The notes: a model not told the origin generated them from the sequence alone. Counted from the stretch's first letter, positions 1-8,106 are shown. The stretch is DNA of 64,000 bases from Caulobacter sp. (GCA_019636175.1 JAHBYC010000010.1:19737-83736), one strand, 5' to 3'. Program-made: numbers and translations.

Positions 1-508
1 ACTGCCCGGCAAGGCCAAATTGCAGGCGGTCCCAGCCGAACGGACCACTCTGGGAAAGCTTCCAGCGGGCGCCCTCTCGGGAGACGGCCCGGTCGGCCTT
101 CCAGTCGGCCACTTCGCCGGGATAATTCATCCGCGCCAGCTTGGAGTAGCCGTCAAAGCCGGTGCGAACCCGGCCTGCCGCAACGGTCATGTCGTGGGAA
201 CGGCAGTCGGCCGAGGCCGCCGCGGCCCGGGCCCGTTGTTCGGTGCGATTCAGGGTTTCGGGTCCGGCGCCGGCGCGCAGGGCGGCGCCGCGAGCCTGGA
301 GCCGCGCGGCGTTGAGCGCGGCGCCGATCGGCGGACTGAACAGGCGGCAACGGCTGTCGGCGGCGGTCATCACCGTCCGCTCATACAGCAGGTCCAACGC
401 CCCACCGGCCGCGTGGGCGGGACGCGCCGTCACGACGGCGGCGACGCAGACAAGGCTGATCGCCCACCACAGGACTCGTTCCTTGATGTGGTCGCGCAGG
501 CTCGTCAT
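1..508 (-). CDS. Secreted protein of unknown function (C-terminus beyond window edge)
   Basis: The frame is open from an ATG at 508 to the left edge, about 169 residues, so the stop lies outside the window. The N-terminus has a charged stretch (MTSLRDHIKER), a hydrophobic core (WWAISLVCVAAVV) and an AHA-A type cleavage site near residue 34, which indicates Sec export. The mature part has two cysteines about 50 residues apart and Trp-rich segments near the edge. I do not recognise a family. The gene is divergent from the DUF1491 gene at 594. Several plus-strand frames over the same bases look like shadows because they lack a signal sequence or plausible start context. Confidence 0.6.
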   Translation of the reverse strand, partial: MTSLRDHIKERVLWWAISLVCVAAVVTARPAHAAGGALDLLYERTVMTAADSRCRLFSPPIGAALNAARLQARGAALRAGAGPETLNRTEQRARAAAASADCRSHDMTVAAGRVRTGFDGYSKLARMNYPGEVADWKADRAVSREGARWKLSQSGPFGWDRLQFGLAGQ

Positions 509-593
509 CGACAGGCTTTCCCCCGGGCTTGATCCTCGGCAGACTAGCCCTGTCGGTCTTGCGATCCGGTTAGCGAGGAGGAAAATCACCCGC

Positions 594-926
594 GTGCTGC
601 TCTCCACGGATATCTGGGTCGGCGCCCTGATCCGCCGCGCCGAACTGGGCGGAGCCTTTGCCGTGGTGGCGCGCAAGGGCGACCCCCGCGCGGGCTCGGT
701 GCTGGTAAAGGCCATCAACCGGGGAGACGGAACGGCCAGGCTCTACAGCGAGGCCACGCGGGGGGACGGTGAACGGTTCTGGATGCAGCCCGTGGCCAGC
801 GATCAGGAGCCCGACCTCGACGCCTACATCGGCCGAACGGCCCGGATCGACCCCGATGTCTGGGTGGTGGAGATCGAGGATCGCGAGGGACGACACTTCC
901 TCACGGAGGCCGTTGAGGTGCGTTAA
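594..926 (+). CDS. DUF1491 family protein
   Basis: A 110-residue protein starting at GTG 594, with an AGGAGG-like ribosome binding site at 575-582. The frame is open further upstream, but that part has no good start and runs against the divergent gene. The sequence (start VLLSTDIWVGALIRRAE, later GERFWMQP and a DVWVVEIEDREGR segment) matches what I know of DUF1491, a small cytoplasmic family almost confined to alphaproteobacteria. Its function is unknown. Length equals the family norm. Confidence 0.8.
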   Translation: MLLSTDIWVGALIRRAELGGAFAVVARKGDPRAGSVLVKAINRGDGTARLYSEATRGDGERFWMQPVASDQEPDLDAYIGRTARIDPDVWVVEIEDREGRHFLTEAVEVR

Positions 927-995
927 CTGCGTTCCTTGACGCTCCTGAAAGGGCGCCAGGTGCATGGGGTCGTCAGTCCCCAATCTGAGTTTCCC

Positions 996-1376
996 ATGCT
1001 TTTTCTCCTGAACGATGTCGTGCTGAACCTGGAAGGCGCCCAGATGGCCCCTCCGGTCGCGGCCCAGCGTTTCAAGGCCCTGACGATGGGCTTTGTGGAG
1101 AAGCTCGGCCGGGAGCTGTTTTCCGAAGAACCCCTGCTGCAGCATCGCCACCCGGAACGGGCCCGCCGGCTGGCGGGCCTGATCCTGCTCAAGCAGCCGA
1201 CCATCAATGCCGCGCTCTTTGTGGCCCAGGCGCGGGGTTGTCCCGAGAACATTGTCGCGGTGCGCTACGCCCAGATCAGCTTCGAGGTGATGGGGCTGCT
1301 CTACGAGCGCCAGCAGGCCGGGAGCCTGACGACGGTTGAGGCCGACCGTCAGGTCTGGCGTCGCCTCGCCGCCTGA
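996..1376 (+). CDS. Hypothetical alpha-helical protein
   Basis: About 126 residues from ATG 996 (MLFLLNDVVLNLE). In-frame upstream starts exist at GTG 960 and TTG 936, and the ribosome binding site does not settle the choice. The protein has no signal peptide or transmembrane segment despite its hydrophobic start. It is rich in helix-forming residues with several basic patches (RHPERARR, RQVWRRLAA). I do not recognise a family. It follows the DUF1491 gene by about 70 bases on the same strand, so cotranscription is possible. Codon use is typical of the neighbourhood, which supports a real gene. Confidence 0.6.
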   Translation: MLFLLNDVVLNLEGAQMAPPVAAQRFKALTMGFVEKLGRELFSEEPLLQHRHPERARRLAGLILLKQPTINAALFVAQARGCPENIVAVRYAQISFEVMGLLYERQQAGSLTTVEADRQVWRRLAA

Positions 1377-1477
1377 GGCCGCGGCGCGCCGAAGGCGGCC
1401 CTTGGCCCGACGCTTTATTGTAGACCCTCGGTCCGCTGCATCCTAACCTTAGGTCGAGTAAGGGGTTGGGGGTATCC

Positions 1478-3034
1478 ATGTTCGCGAGAATGTTGTCGGC
1501 GCTCGCCGCCGTCGTAATTGTCGCTTTTGCGGCTTCGCCTGCGGAAGCGCGCTGGCTGCGGGCCGAAAGCCCCCGGTTCATCGTCTACAGCGACGGCAGC
1601 GAGAGCGTTCTTCGGGCCTATGTCGACAAGATGGAGGTGTTCGACACCTTCCTGCGCGCCCGCCACGGTCTGCCGGAAACCGGCGTCCCGTTGCGCAAGC
1701 TGCCGATCTATCTGGTGCGCTCGCGCACCGATCTGCAGATCACCTGGAACGGGGCCGGAAACGCCATCGCCGGCTACTACAGCCCCGGCGCGTCCGACAC
1801 CTTCGCCGTCGCCACCCTGGAAGACCGCAAGGATTCCTCGACCCTGCTGCACGAATATACCCACCACTTCATGCTGCAGAATTTCCCGGGGGCCTATCCG
1901 GCCTGGATGGTGGAAGGCTACGCCGAATTCTACGGCGAGACGGTCATCCGGGGACAGTTTATCGAAGTCGGTCAGGTCGCGGACAATCGGGCGAGCGCCC
2001 TGCTGGCCAGCCGTTGGATTCCGATGGCCGATCTGCTGGCCAACAAGCAGAGCCCGTCCGACTGGGATTCCTTCTATGCCCAGTCCTGGCTGCTGACCCA
2101 CTATCTGATGAGCGATCCGCAGCGCTTCCAGCAGTTTCAGGCCTTTGCCTCGGCGGTCGGCCGCGGCGCCGATCCGGTAAAGGCGATGACGGACGCGACG
2201 GGACAGACTCCGGACGAGCTCGAGCAGTCGCTCAGGCGCTATGTCCGCAGCGGCCTGAAGATCACCCAGTACAAGCGGGACCATATTCCGACCCCGAACA
2301 TCACCATCACCACCCTGCCGCCCTCGGCCGATGACCTGCTTCTGGAGCGGGTTCAGATCGTCGCCCATTCCTACAAGGACGCGGCGCCGGGCTATCTGGG
2401 AATGATCCAGCGCCGGGCGGCCAAGTATCCGGACGATCAACTGGCGGTCCTGACCCTGGGCCAGACGGAGATGGAGCTGGGAGACCACGCCAAGGGCAGG
2501 ACCTTGCTGGAGGGCTGGCTGAAGGCTCATCCCGATGACGCCGAGGCCATGTATGTGCTGGGCAGCCATCTCTACAACGATGCCTGGACCAGGGCCGACG
2601 AGGGCGACGACAAGAAAAAGGATGCCAAGGAAGAGGACAAGGATGACGACGAGGACGCTGACGTTCCCGTCATTCGCACCATCGCCGATCCGGCGATGAT
2701 GAAAGACGCCGAGCAATGGCTGGCCAAGGCGGCCGGTCTGGCTCCGAACGATTATCGAATCCTCTACGCCTACGCCCAGGTGCGCCGGACCCAGTCGGAC
2801 TATCCCAAGAAGGCCGACATGGATCTGCTGATCGGCGCCTATCGTCAGGCCCCGCAGGTCGTTCCGCTGCGGTTCGAGCTGGTCAATGTGCTGATCGCGC
2901 GCCGCCATACGCCGGAGGCGCGGGCCCTGCTGCAGCCGCTGCTGAACCATCCGCACAGCAAATCGATCGTCGCCGCCGCGCGAAGATTGCTCCAACGCAT
3001 CGAGGATCAGGAGCGACGCAACGGTCCTGGGTGA
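1478..3034 (+). CDS. Exported HExxH (peptidase MA-like) protein with TPR-type C-terminus
   Basis: A 518-residue protein from ATG 1478; a G-rich run (AAGGGGTTGGGGG) just upstream can serve as ribosome binding site. A signal peptide (MFARMLSALAAVVIVAFAAS, cleavage near AEA-RW) starts it. His125-Glu126-x-x-His129 (HEYTH) and Glu146 in VEGYAEF form a typical gluzincin zinc site, as in DUF1570/peptidase-MA-like proteins. The C-terminal half contains TPR-like helical repeats (TLGQTEMELGDHAKGRTLL and later copies) interrupted by a strongly acidic and lysine-rich stretch of about 25 residues near residue 375-400. Probably a periplasmic zinc hydrolase or scaffold; its substrate is unknown. The downstream prfC is only 32 bases away. 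Confidence 0.78.
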   Translation: MFARMLSALAAVVIVAFAASPAEARWLRAESPRFIVYSDGSESVLRAYVDKMEVFDTFLRARHGLPETGVPLRKLPIYLVRSRTDLQITWNGAGNAIAGYYSPGASDTFAVATLEDRKDSSTLLHEYTHHFMLQNFPGAYPAWMVEGYAEFYGETVIRGQFIEVGQVADNRASALLASRWIPMADLLANKQSPSDWDSFYAQSWLLTHYLMSDPQRFQQFQAFASAVGRGADPVKAMTDATGQTPDELEQSLRRYVRSGLKITQYKRDHIPTPNITITTLPPSADDLLLERVQIVAHSYKDAAPGYLGMIQRRAAKYPDDQLAVLTLGQTEMELGDHAKGRTLLEGWLKAHPDDAEAMYVLGSHLYNDAWTRADEGDDKKKDAKEEDKDDDEDADVPVIRTIADPAMMKDAEQWLAKAAGLAPNDYRILYAYAQVRRTQSDYPKKADMDLLIGAYRQAPQVVPLRFELVNVLIARRHTPEARALLQPLLNHPHSKSIVAAARRLLQRIEDQERRNGPG

Positions 3035-3066
3035 CAACGGGCCTTTCCCCCGCTACTCCGCCGGCC

Positions 3067-4656
3067 ATGTCCAATACCCCTGCCGCCGAGGCCGCGCGCC
3101 GACGCACATTCGCCATCATCAGCCATCCCGACGCCGGCAAGACCACCTTGACCGAGAACCTGCTGCTGGCCGGCGGGGCCATCCGCGCGGCGGGGCAGGT
3201 GCGGGCGCGAGGCGAGAACCGCCGGACCCGGTCGGACTGGATGAAGATCGAGCGCGAGCGCGGCATTTCCGTCTCGGCCAGCGTCATGACCTTCGACCAC
3301 GACGGGTTGATGTTCAACCTGCTCGATACGCCGGGTCACGAAGACTTCTCGGAAGACACCTATCGCACGCTGACGGCCGCTGACGCCGCGGTCATGGTGC
3401 TGGACGCCGCCAAGGGCATCGAGCCCCAGACCCTGAAACTGTTCGAGGTCTGCCGCCTGCGCGACATCCCGATTGTCACCTTCATCAACAAGATGGATCG
3501 CGAGGCGGAGGATCCCTTCGCCCTGCTGGACGAGATCGCCTCCAAGCTGGCGCTGGACCCGGCGCCCCTCTACTGGCCCGCGGGCTCGGGCAACCGCTTC
3601 AAGGGCATGGTCGACCTGCGGAACGAGACCTTCATTCCCTACAATCGCAATCGCGAGGAGGGGCATCCCGCGCCGGTTCCCCTGCAGTCGAATGCGATCC
3701 TGTCCCATCTCGACGCCGACGAGCTGGAAGAGGCTCAGGAGGGGGCGATGCTGGTGCAGGAGGCCTCCCGGCCCTTTGACCCGCAGGCCTTTCTCGAAGG
3801 GCATATGACGCCGGTTATCTTCGGCTCGGCCCTGCGCAAGTTCGGGGTCGATGAACTGCTGTCGGTGCTGGCCGCCTTCGCGCCGCCGCCCCGCGAGGTC
3901 GAGGCCGAGCGCGGCGGTGCGGAGACCCAGGTGTCTCCGGGCGATACGGAAGTCTCCGGCTTCGTCTTCAAGGTCCAGGCCAATATGGACCCCAACCACC
4001 GCGACCGCATCGCCTTCTTCCGGCTGACGTCCGGCCGGTTCCAGCGCGGCATGAAGCTGAAGTCCCAGGGCACCGGCAAGCAGATGAGCGTCAACGCGCC
4101 CATCATGTTCTTCGCCTCCGACCGCGAACTGGCCGAGGAAGCCTATGCGGGCGATGTGATCGGCATTCCCAACCACGGCGTCCTGCGGGTCGGCGACAGT
4201 CTGTCGGAAAGCGGAGCTCTGCGGTTCGCCGGCCTGCCCAACTTCGCGCCTGAAATCCTGCGGCGGGTCCGGGTCAAGGACCCCCTGAAGGCCAAGCACC
4301 TCAAGCGAGCCCTGGAGGGCCTGGCGGAAGAGGGTGTGACCCAGCTGTTTCGCCCGACGCTGGGCTCGGACTTCATCGTTGGCGCGGTCGGACAACTGCA
4401 GTTCGAGGTCATGGCCGACCGACTGGCCGGCGAATACCAGCTGGATGTGATCTTCGAGACCGCGCCCTATGCCGAGGCCCGCTGGCTTGGCGGGACCGAC
4501 GCCGCCATCGAGACCTTCGCCTCGACCCACCGCACGGCGATGGCGACGGATATCGACCAGTCGCCGGTGTTCCTGGCCAAGTCGGCCTGGGAGATTTCAT
4601 ACGTCGCGGAACGCTATCCCGACGTGTCCTTCCAGTACACGCGGGAGCGGGGCTAG
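3067..4656 (+). CDS. prfC: Peptide chain release factor 3
   Basis: A 529-residue translational GTPase that removes RF1/RF2 from the ribosome after peptide release. The G1 loop is HPDAGKT (20-26), followed by the RERGISVSASV switch segment, DTPGHEDF (G3) and NKMD (G4). Domain II and the C-terminal RF3 domain (HLKRALEGLAEEGVTQLF, VGAVGQLQFEV) are complete, and length equals that of known RF3 proteins. The start at ATG 3067 matches the family N-terminus; the frame is open upstream only as a shadow of the preceding gene. Confidence 0.96.
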   Translation: MSNTPAAEAARRRTFAIISHPDAGKTTLTENLLLAGGAIRAAGQVRARGENRRTRSDWMKIERERGISVSASVMTFDHDGLMFNLLDTPGHEDFSEDTYRTLTAADAAVMVLDAAKGIEPQTLKLFEVCRLRDIPIVTFINKMDREAEDPFALLDEIASKLALDPAPLYWPAGSGNRFKGMVDLRNETFIPYNRNREEGHPAPVPLQSNAILSHLDADELEEAQEGAMLVQEASRPFDPQAFLEGHMTPVIFGSALRKFGVDELLSVLAAFAPPPREVEAERGGAETQVSPGDTEVSGFVFKVQANMDPNHRDRIAFFRLTSGRFQRGMKLKSQGTGKQMSVNAPIMFFASDRELAEEAYAGDVIGIPNHGVLRVGDSLSESGALRFAGLPNFAPEILRRVRVKDPLKAKHLKRALEGLAEEGVTQLFRPTLGSDFIVGAVGQLQFEVMADRLAGEYQLDVIFETAPYAEARWLGGTDAAIETFASTHRTAMATDIDQSPVFLAKSAWEISYVAERYPDVSFQYTRERG

Positions 4657-4678
4657 GCCCGCCCCGCCCGCCGCCGGA

Positions 4679-5002
4679 TCAGCGGCGGCTGTCGTCGACC
4701 CAGCGCAGCTCTCCGACCATCGATTCCAGTCGCTGGTATTCCGTCGGCGTGATGCAGCGGGGGGCGTCCCAGCTGGTCGCGGAATCGCGGCTGTCGACGA
4801 CATCCTGGGCCGAGACATAGCGGACTTCGCCATATTCCCGCTTGAAGGCGCGGCGCGAGGCCTCGTCACGGTTGCACACCACCAGTTCCCGGGCGGCGCG
4901 AGGGGCGGTCGTGCTCACGGGCGTCGCCCGGACAGCGATCGGCGCGCCAGACATGTCCGCCCCAAGGCCGGCCGCCAGCGCCAGGATCGTCACGATCATC
5001 AT
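4679..5002 (-). CDS. Small secreted protein of unknown function
   Basis: A 107-residue protein whose start ATGATG is preceded by GAGGAGG, a strong ribosome binding site. The first 20 residues (MMIVTILALAAGLGADMSGA) look like a short signal peptide. The mature chain has two cysteines (VVCNRDE and APRCITP), possibly a disulfide, and charged, Arg-rich ends. It converges on prfC with a 22-base gap. Small Cys-pair proteins of this type are common in Caulobacteraceae, but I cannot name a family. Confidence 0.68.
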   Translation of the reverse strand: MMIVTILALAAGLGADMSGAPIAVRATPVSTTAPRAARELVVCNRDEASRRAFKREYGEVRYVSAQDVVDSRDSATSWDAPRCITPTEYQRLESMVGELRWVDDSRR

Positions 5003-5092
5003 CTCGAATCCTCCTCAGACTTGCCCCGGTTTGGTCCGGGCTCGGAGGAAGCTTACGGCGTTTGCGACAATTGTGAAGGTTTTTTGTCAGCC

Positions 5093-5101
5093 TGTGGATA
5101 A
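5093..5101 (-). promoter_or_regulatory. Perfect DnaA-box-like 9-mer
   Basis: TTATCCACA reads on the minus strand in the intergenic region between two divergent small secreted-protein genes. It equals the strong DnaA box consensus. A single box can occur by chance or regulate a promoter; there is no origin-type cluster here. Confidence 0.3.
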
Positions 5102-5241
5102 CTCTGGATCAGGTGCTCGATCGGCGGCGTCGTGCCGGCTTCATTGACCCTGGCTGGACGCTCGGCGATCCTCACACGCACCGGGCGCCGTCGACCGCGG
5201 CGCTGAACAGACCCGATCAGATGGACCGGGAGGGCAGGGCG

Positions 5242-5568
5242 ATGCTGGTGCTTGTGTTGAGTCTGATGGCGGCCCCTCAGGACGGGCCGCCGCCCTATTC
5301 GCGGACGCTGGCCTGCGCCGGACTGACACGGGCCTGGTCCGACCAACTGCCGTCCGACGCCCCGGATGCGCGAGAGTCGCGCAGCGATGCGGAGTTCTGG
5401 GCCTTCGCGGTCATGGACGCAGCCCGCCGAAGCGGTCACACCGCCGCCGTCGCCGAGGCGGACCAGTTGAAGGCCAGGGACGCGGCCCGGGCGATGTTCA
5501 CCGACCAGCCGGACGAGGCCGCCAAGGACCTCGAGACCTGCAGGAAAATGAAGCCGCCGGGCGTCTGA
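5242..5568 (+). CDS. Small exported protein of unknown function
   Basis: I chose ATG 5242 because it begins a short hydrophobic leader (MLVLVLSLMAAPQDG) and has a purine-rich GGGAGGGCAGGG just upstream. The longer frame from 5113 adds an unlikely basic extension. The 108-residue product has a Cys pair (LACAGL and ETCRKM) and an acidic, helical mature region (WAFAVMDAARRSG). No family recognised. It is divergent from the gene at 4679-5002, and the 239 bases between them include a perfect DnaA-box-like 9-mer. Confidence 0.6.
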   Translation: MLVLVLSLMAAPQDGPPPYSRTLACAGLTRAWSDQLPSDAPDARESRSDAEFWAFAVMDAARRSGHTAAVAEADQLKARDAARAMFTDQPDEAAKDLETCRKMKPPGV

Positions 5569-5668
5569 CCCGCGCCGGAACCGGCCGCTCGATGCGAACG
5601 GCCTCGCGTCCTGAATTGTGGGCCGCCCCCTCGACCTTGGGCCCGGCTGAGGTTACTTGAGCGCGCCC

Positions 5669-7459
5669 ATGCGCCCTCCCGTCCTCGCTCTCAAGGCCGT
5701 CCGCCTCATCGACGGCGCCACCCCCCTGTTCGACGGGGTCGATCTGGCCCTTGAACCCGGCGTGCGCGCCTGCCTGGTCGGTCGCAACGGGGCGGGAAAA
5801 TCGACTCTGATGCGGCTGCTGATGGGCGAGATCCAGGCGGACGGCGGCGAACGCATCGTCACGCCGGGGGCCCGGATCAGCGTGGTCCCGCAGGAGCCGA
5901 AAATCTCCGGCGACACGCTGCTGGACTACGCCATGCTTGGCGGAGCCCAATCCTATGAGGCCGAGGCGGCGCTGCAGGCGCTGGGCGTGGACCCCGCCAA
6001 GCCCGCGCAGGGACTGTCCGGGGGGGAGATCCGCCGCGCCGCCCTGGCCCGCGCCTTCGCCGAACAGCCTGACGTTCTGTTGCTCGATGAGCCGACCAAC
6101 CACCTGGACATCCTGGCCATCGAGACGCTTGAGACCCTGCTCAAGTCCAGTCGCGCCGCCGCCCTGGTGGTCAGCCATGACCGGGCGTTTCTGGAGCGCA
6201 CGACCAGCCGCTGCTTCTGGCTGGAAAGCCGCCGGGTTCGCAAGCTGGACCGGGGCTTTGCCGCGTTTGACGACTGGGCTGAACAGCAGATGGAGGCCGA
6301 GGCGGACGAGCAACGCCGCCTCGACGCCGCGCTGGTCCGCGAAAATCACTGGATGCAGCGGGGCGTCACCGGTCGACGGGCCCGCAATGAAGGACGCCGC
6401 CGGCGACTGGTCGCCATGCGGGAGCAGAAGTCGGAATATCTGCGCCAGGCGCGTGGCGCGTTGACCATGGACATCGCCGTCGCCTCCGCTTCGGGAAAGC
6501 GCGTCGCCGAGGCCAAGGGGTTGTCCAAGGCCTATGGCGACAAGGTGCTGGTCAAGGGCTTCTCGACCCGCATCCAGCGCGGCGACCGCATCGCCATCGT
6601 CGGCCCCAATGGCGCGGGCAAGACGACCCTGGTCAAGCTGTTGCTGGGCGAGCTTTCGCCGGACGCGGGCACGGTGACTCTGGGGACCAACCTGCAGATC
6701 GCCTATATCGACCAGGCCCGCGCCGACCTGGACGACAGCGCCACCCTGTGGGACGCCCTGACGCCCGGCGGCGGCGACCAGGTGATGGTTGGCGATACGC
6801 CGCGCCATGTGGCCGGCTACGCCAAGGACTTCCTGTTTCGCGACAATCAACTGCGCCAGCCGGTGTCGACCCTGTCAGGCGGCGAGCGGGCCCGGCTGCT
6901 GCTGGCCCGGGCCCTGGCCACGCCCGCCAATCTGCTGGTGCTGGATGAGCCGACAAACGACCTGGACATGGAGACCCTTGATCTCCTGGAGGACCTGCTG
7001 GCGGGGTTCGAGGGCACTCTGGTTCTGGTCAGCCACGACCGTGACTTTATCGACCGCCTTGCAGGCTCGACGATCGGCCTGAACGGGGCGGGCGAGGTCG
7101 TCGAGACCCCGGGCGGCTGGAGCGACTTTCTCAGTCAGAACCCCGGCTTCTTCACCAGCGGCATGGTCTCGCAAACGCCTGCCCGTAAAACCGCTCCGGC
7201 GCCCCCGCCCCAGCCCAAGAAGGCCTCCAAGCTCTCCTACAAGGATCAGCGCCGACTTGAGGAAGTCGAGCGGCTGGCGACCGAACTGCCCCTGGAAATA
7301 GCCCGGCTGGAGAAGGAGCTTGAGGATCCGGATCTCTATAGCCGCGACCCTGCCGGCTTTGACCGGACCATGAAGGCGCTGGAAGCGGCCAGGGCGACCC
7401 TCGAGGCGGCGGAAGAAGACTGGCTCCTGCTCGAGGAAAAGCGCGAGGCGTTGTCCTAG
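5669..7459 (+). CDS. uup: ABC-F family ATPase (Uup-like)
   Basis: A 596-residue soluble protein with two ABC cassettes and no membrane segments, the ABC-F plan. Cassette 1 has Walker A GRNGAGKST, signature LSGGE and Walker B LLLDEPTNHLD; cassette 2 has GPNGAGKTT, LSGGERARLLLARAL and VLDEPTNDLD. The inter-domain linker is basic (RRARNEGRRRRL), as expected for ribosome-binding ABC-F proteins, and the C-terminal 70 residues are charged and coiled-coil-like, as in Uup. A TTG at 5657 with a closer GAGG is an alternative start. The stop codon TAG is shared with the palindromic repeat that follows. Likely acts on translating ribosomes or DNA junctions; the exact subfamily is inferred. Confidence 0.88.
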   Translation: MRPPVLALKAVRLIDGATPLFDGVDLALEPGVRACLVGRNGAGKSTLMRLLMGEIQADGGERIVTPGARISVVPQEPKISGDTLLDYAMLGGAQSYEAEAALQALGVDPAKPAQGLSGGEIRRAALARAFAEQPDVLLLDEPTNHLDILAIETLETLLKSSRAAALVVSHDRAFLERTTSRCFWLESRRVRKLDRGFAAFDDWAEQQMEAEADEQRRLDAALVRENHWMQRGVTGRRARNEGRRRRLVAMREQKSEYLRQARGALTMDIAVASASGKRVAEAKGLSKAYGDKVLVKGFSTRIQRGDRIAIVGPNGAGKTTLVKLLLGELSPDAGTVTLGTNLQIAYIDQARADLDDSATLWDALTPGGGDQVMVGDTPRHVAGYAKDFLFRDNQLRQPVSTLSGGERARLLLARALATPANLLVLDEPTNDLDMETLDLLEDLLAGFEGTLVLVSHDRDFIDRLAGSTIGLNGAGEVVETPGGWSDFLSQNPGFFTSGMVSQTPARKTAPAPPPQPKKASKLSYKDQRRLEEVERLATELPLEIARLEKELEDPDLYSRDPAGFDRTMKALEAARATLEAAEEDWLLLEEKREALS

Positions 7460-7507
7460 AGCCTGTTCCCATTATGGCGGAACCGCCAAATGGGTAAAAC
7501 AGGCTCT
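7457..7507. repeat. REP-like palindromic element, copy 1
   Basis: The element begins at the stop codon of the ABC-F gene. The outer arms GAGCCTGTT (7459-7467) and AACAGGCTC (7498-7506) pair perfectly, then CCCATT with AATGGG, then TGGCGG (7475-7480) with CCGCCA (7483-7488) around an AA loop. The plan matches the element at 29631-29679 with compensating base changes in the stems. It may double as a transcription terminator. Confidence 0.75.
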
Positions 7508-7521
7508 AAACGAAGCATGAC

Positions 7522-7568
7522 GAGCACGATTCAACGATTAGACGGTTCCGTTTAATCGCATCGTGCTC
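7522..7568. repeat. REP-like palindromic element, copy 2
   Basis: The outer arms GAGCACGAT (7522-7530) and ATCGTGCTC (7560-7568) are a perfect 9-base inverted repeat. Inside are CGATTA / TAATCG and ACGGTTCCGT. It lies only 15 bases after copy 1 and shares its nested-stem plan, including a GAGC outer start and an inner ATTA, but its stems have a different sequence. Confidence 0.7.
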
Positions 7569-7770
7569 TGGCGCGCCAATTGACGTGCGCGCATGCGGTC
7601 CGATCAGAGGGCCAGGACATATCTGTGGATATCGAGAAGTGCTTTCTTGTCAGGCCCTTGCCGTCAAAATCAACAGCCCGCCCACATCTTATCCCCAAGG
7701 TTGGAGAACAGTATTCACAGCGGGCCGATACAAGACGGTTGCTGCATAAACGAAGTCGTCGCACAGTCAA

Positions 7771-8027
7771 CCCGTCGAGAGGAACCGCGGCGCGGGCGAG
7801 ACGGGAAACCGGAAGGCCAGGCGAGCGGAACGGGTCCAGGCCTAAGGACCGAAGGGAGACCTTCGGAAACCGGTCAGGAGCCGGTCGGATGAAGACCAGA
7901 GCAATCTGGACCCCCACGCCGACCATGACCACTCGGCCGCCAGACCCCTTCGGGGATCTGGGTAAGAGGGTGGCGCCGCCGGGCAACCGGATGCGTCGCC
8001 CTCTTGCTCATTTGGGCGACCCATTTT
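7771..8027 (+). ncRNA. Candidate structured RNA (orphan leader or small RNA) upstream of an ABC importer
   Basis: Successive hairpins can be read on the plus strand: CCCGTC/GACGGG (7771-7776 with 7800-7805); CCGAAGG-GAGA-CCTTCGG (7849-7866); ACCGG/CCGGT (7869-7885); CCAGA-GCAA-TCTGG (7896-7909) enclosed by GGTCGG/CCGACC (7883-7888 with 7919-7924); CCAGA-CCC-TTCG-GGG-TCTGG (7940-7961); and a long arm AAGAGGG/CCCTCTT (7964-7970 with 7999-8005) capped by CCGG-GCAA-CCGG. Four loops are GNRA or UUCG tetraloops on this strand only. A weak TGGG-CGA-CCCA hairpin followed by TTTT (8013-8027) could end or attenuate the transcript 80 bases before the ABC operon. It does not fit TPP, cobalamin, RNase P, SRP or tmRNA signatures that I know. 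Existence of the RNA is inferred. Confidence 0.45.
8013..8027 (+). terminator. Weak candidate intrinsic terminator or attenuator
   Basis: A 4-bp hairpin TGGG-CGA-CCCA is followed by TTTT. On its own it is weak, but it follows directly after the long tetraloop-capped hairpin ending at 8005, so the two together could stop transcription or expose a switch before the gene at 8107. Confidence 0.3.
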
Positions 8028-8106
8028 CAGCGAATCCGGTTCCAACATTCCCTTGGCGCGCCCCGTCGCGCGACCTACCCTCTGTCACATCAGGATGGAG
8101 GGTTCG

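Larger units (their letters stand above)
7460..8106. other. 647-base intergenic region without a convincing gene
   Basis: It holds two palindromic repeats (7457-7568), a relatively AT-rich part (about 7620-7760) with three one-mismatch DnaA-like 9-mers (7624-7632, 7689-7697, 7711-7719), and a series of strong hairpins at 7771-8027. Short open frames on both strands lack start context and recognisable composition, so I call no protein here. Confidence 0.7.

Noticed and set aside
1415-3037. Minus-strand open frame of 540 codons
   Set aside because: Antisense to the HExxH/TPR gene, which has a signal peptide, catalytic motifs and a good start.
2716-3066. N-terminal extension of RF3 upstream of ATG 3067
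   Set aside because: It overlaps the preceding gene in another frame and adds residues that RF3 proteins lack.
3007-4530. Minus-strand open frame of 507 codons
   Set aside because: Antisense to prfC; composition is typical of a shadow frame.
7620-7720. Chromosomal replication origin
   Set aside because: Three imperfect DnaA boxes only; no hemE, dnaA or parAB nearby and no AT-rich unwinding element.
7460-8106. TPP or cobalamin riboswitch before the NMT1/THI5-like gene
   Set aside because: The conserved TPP CUGAGA and cobalamin GCCACUG signatures are absent.
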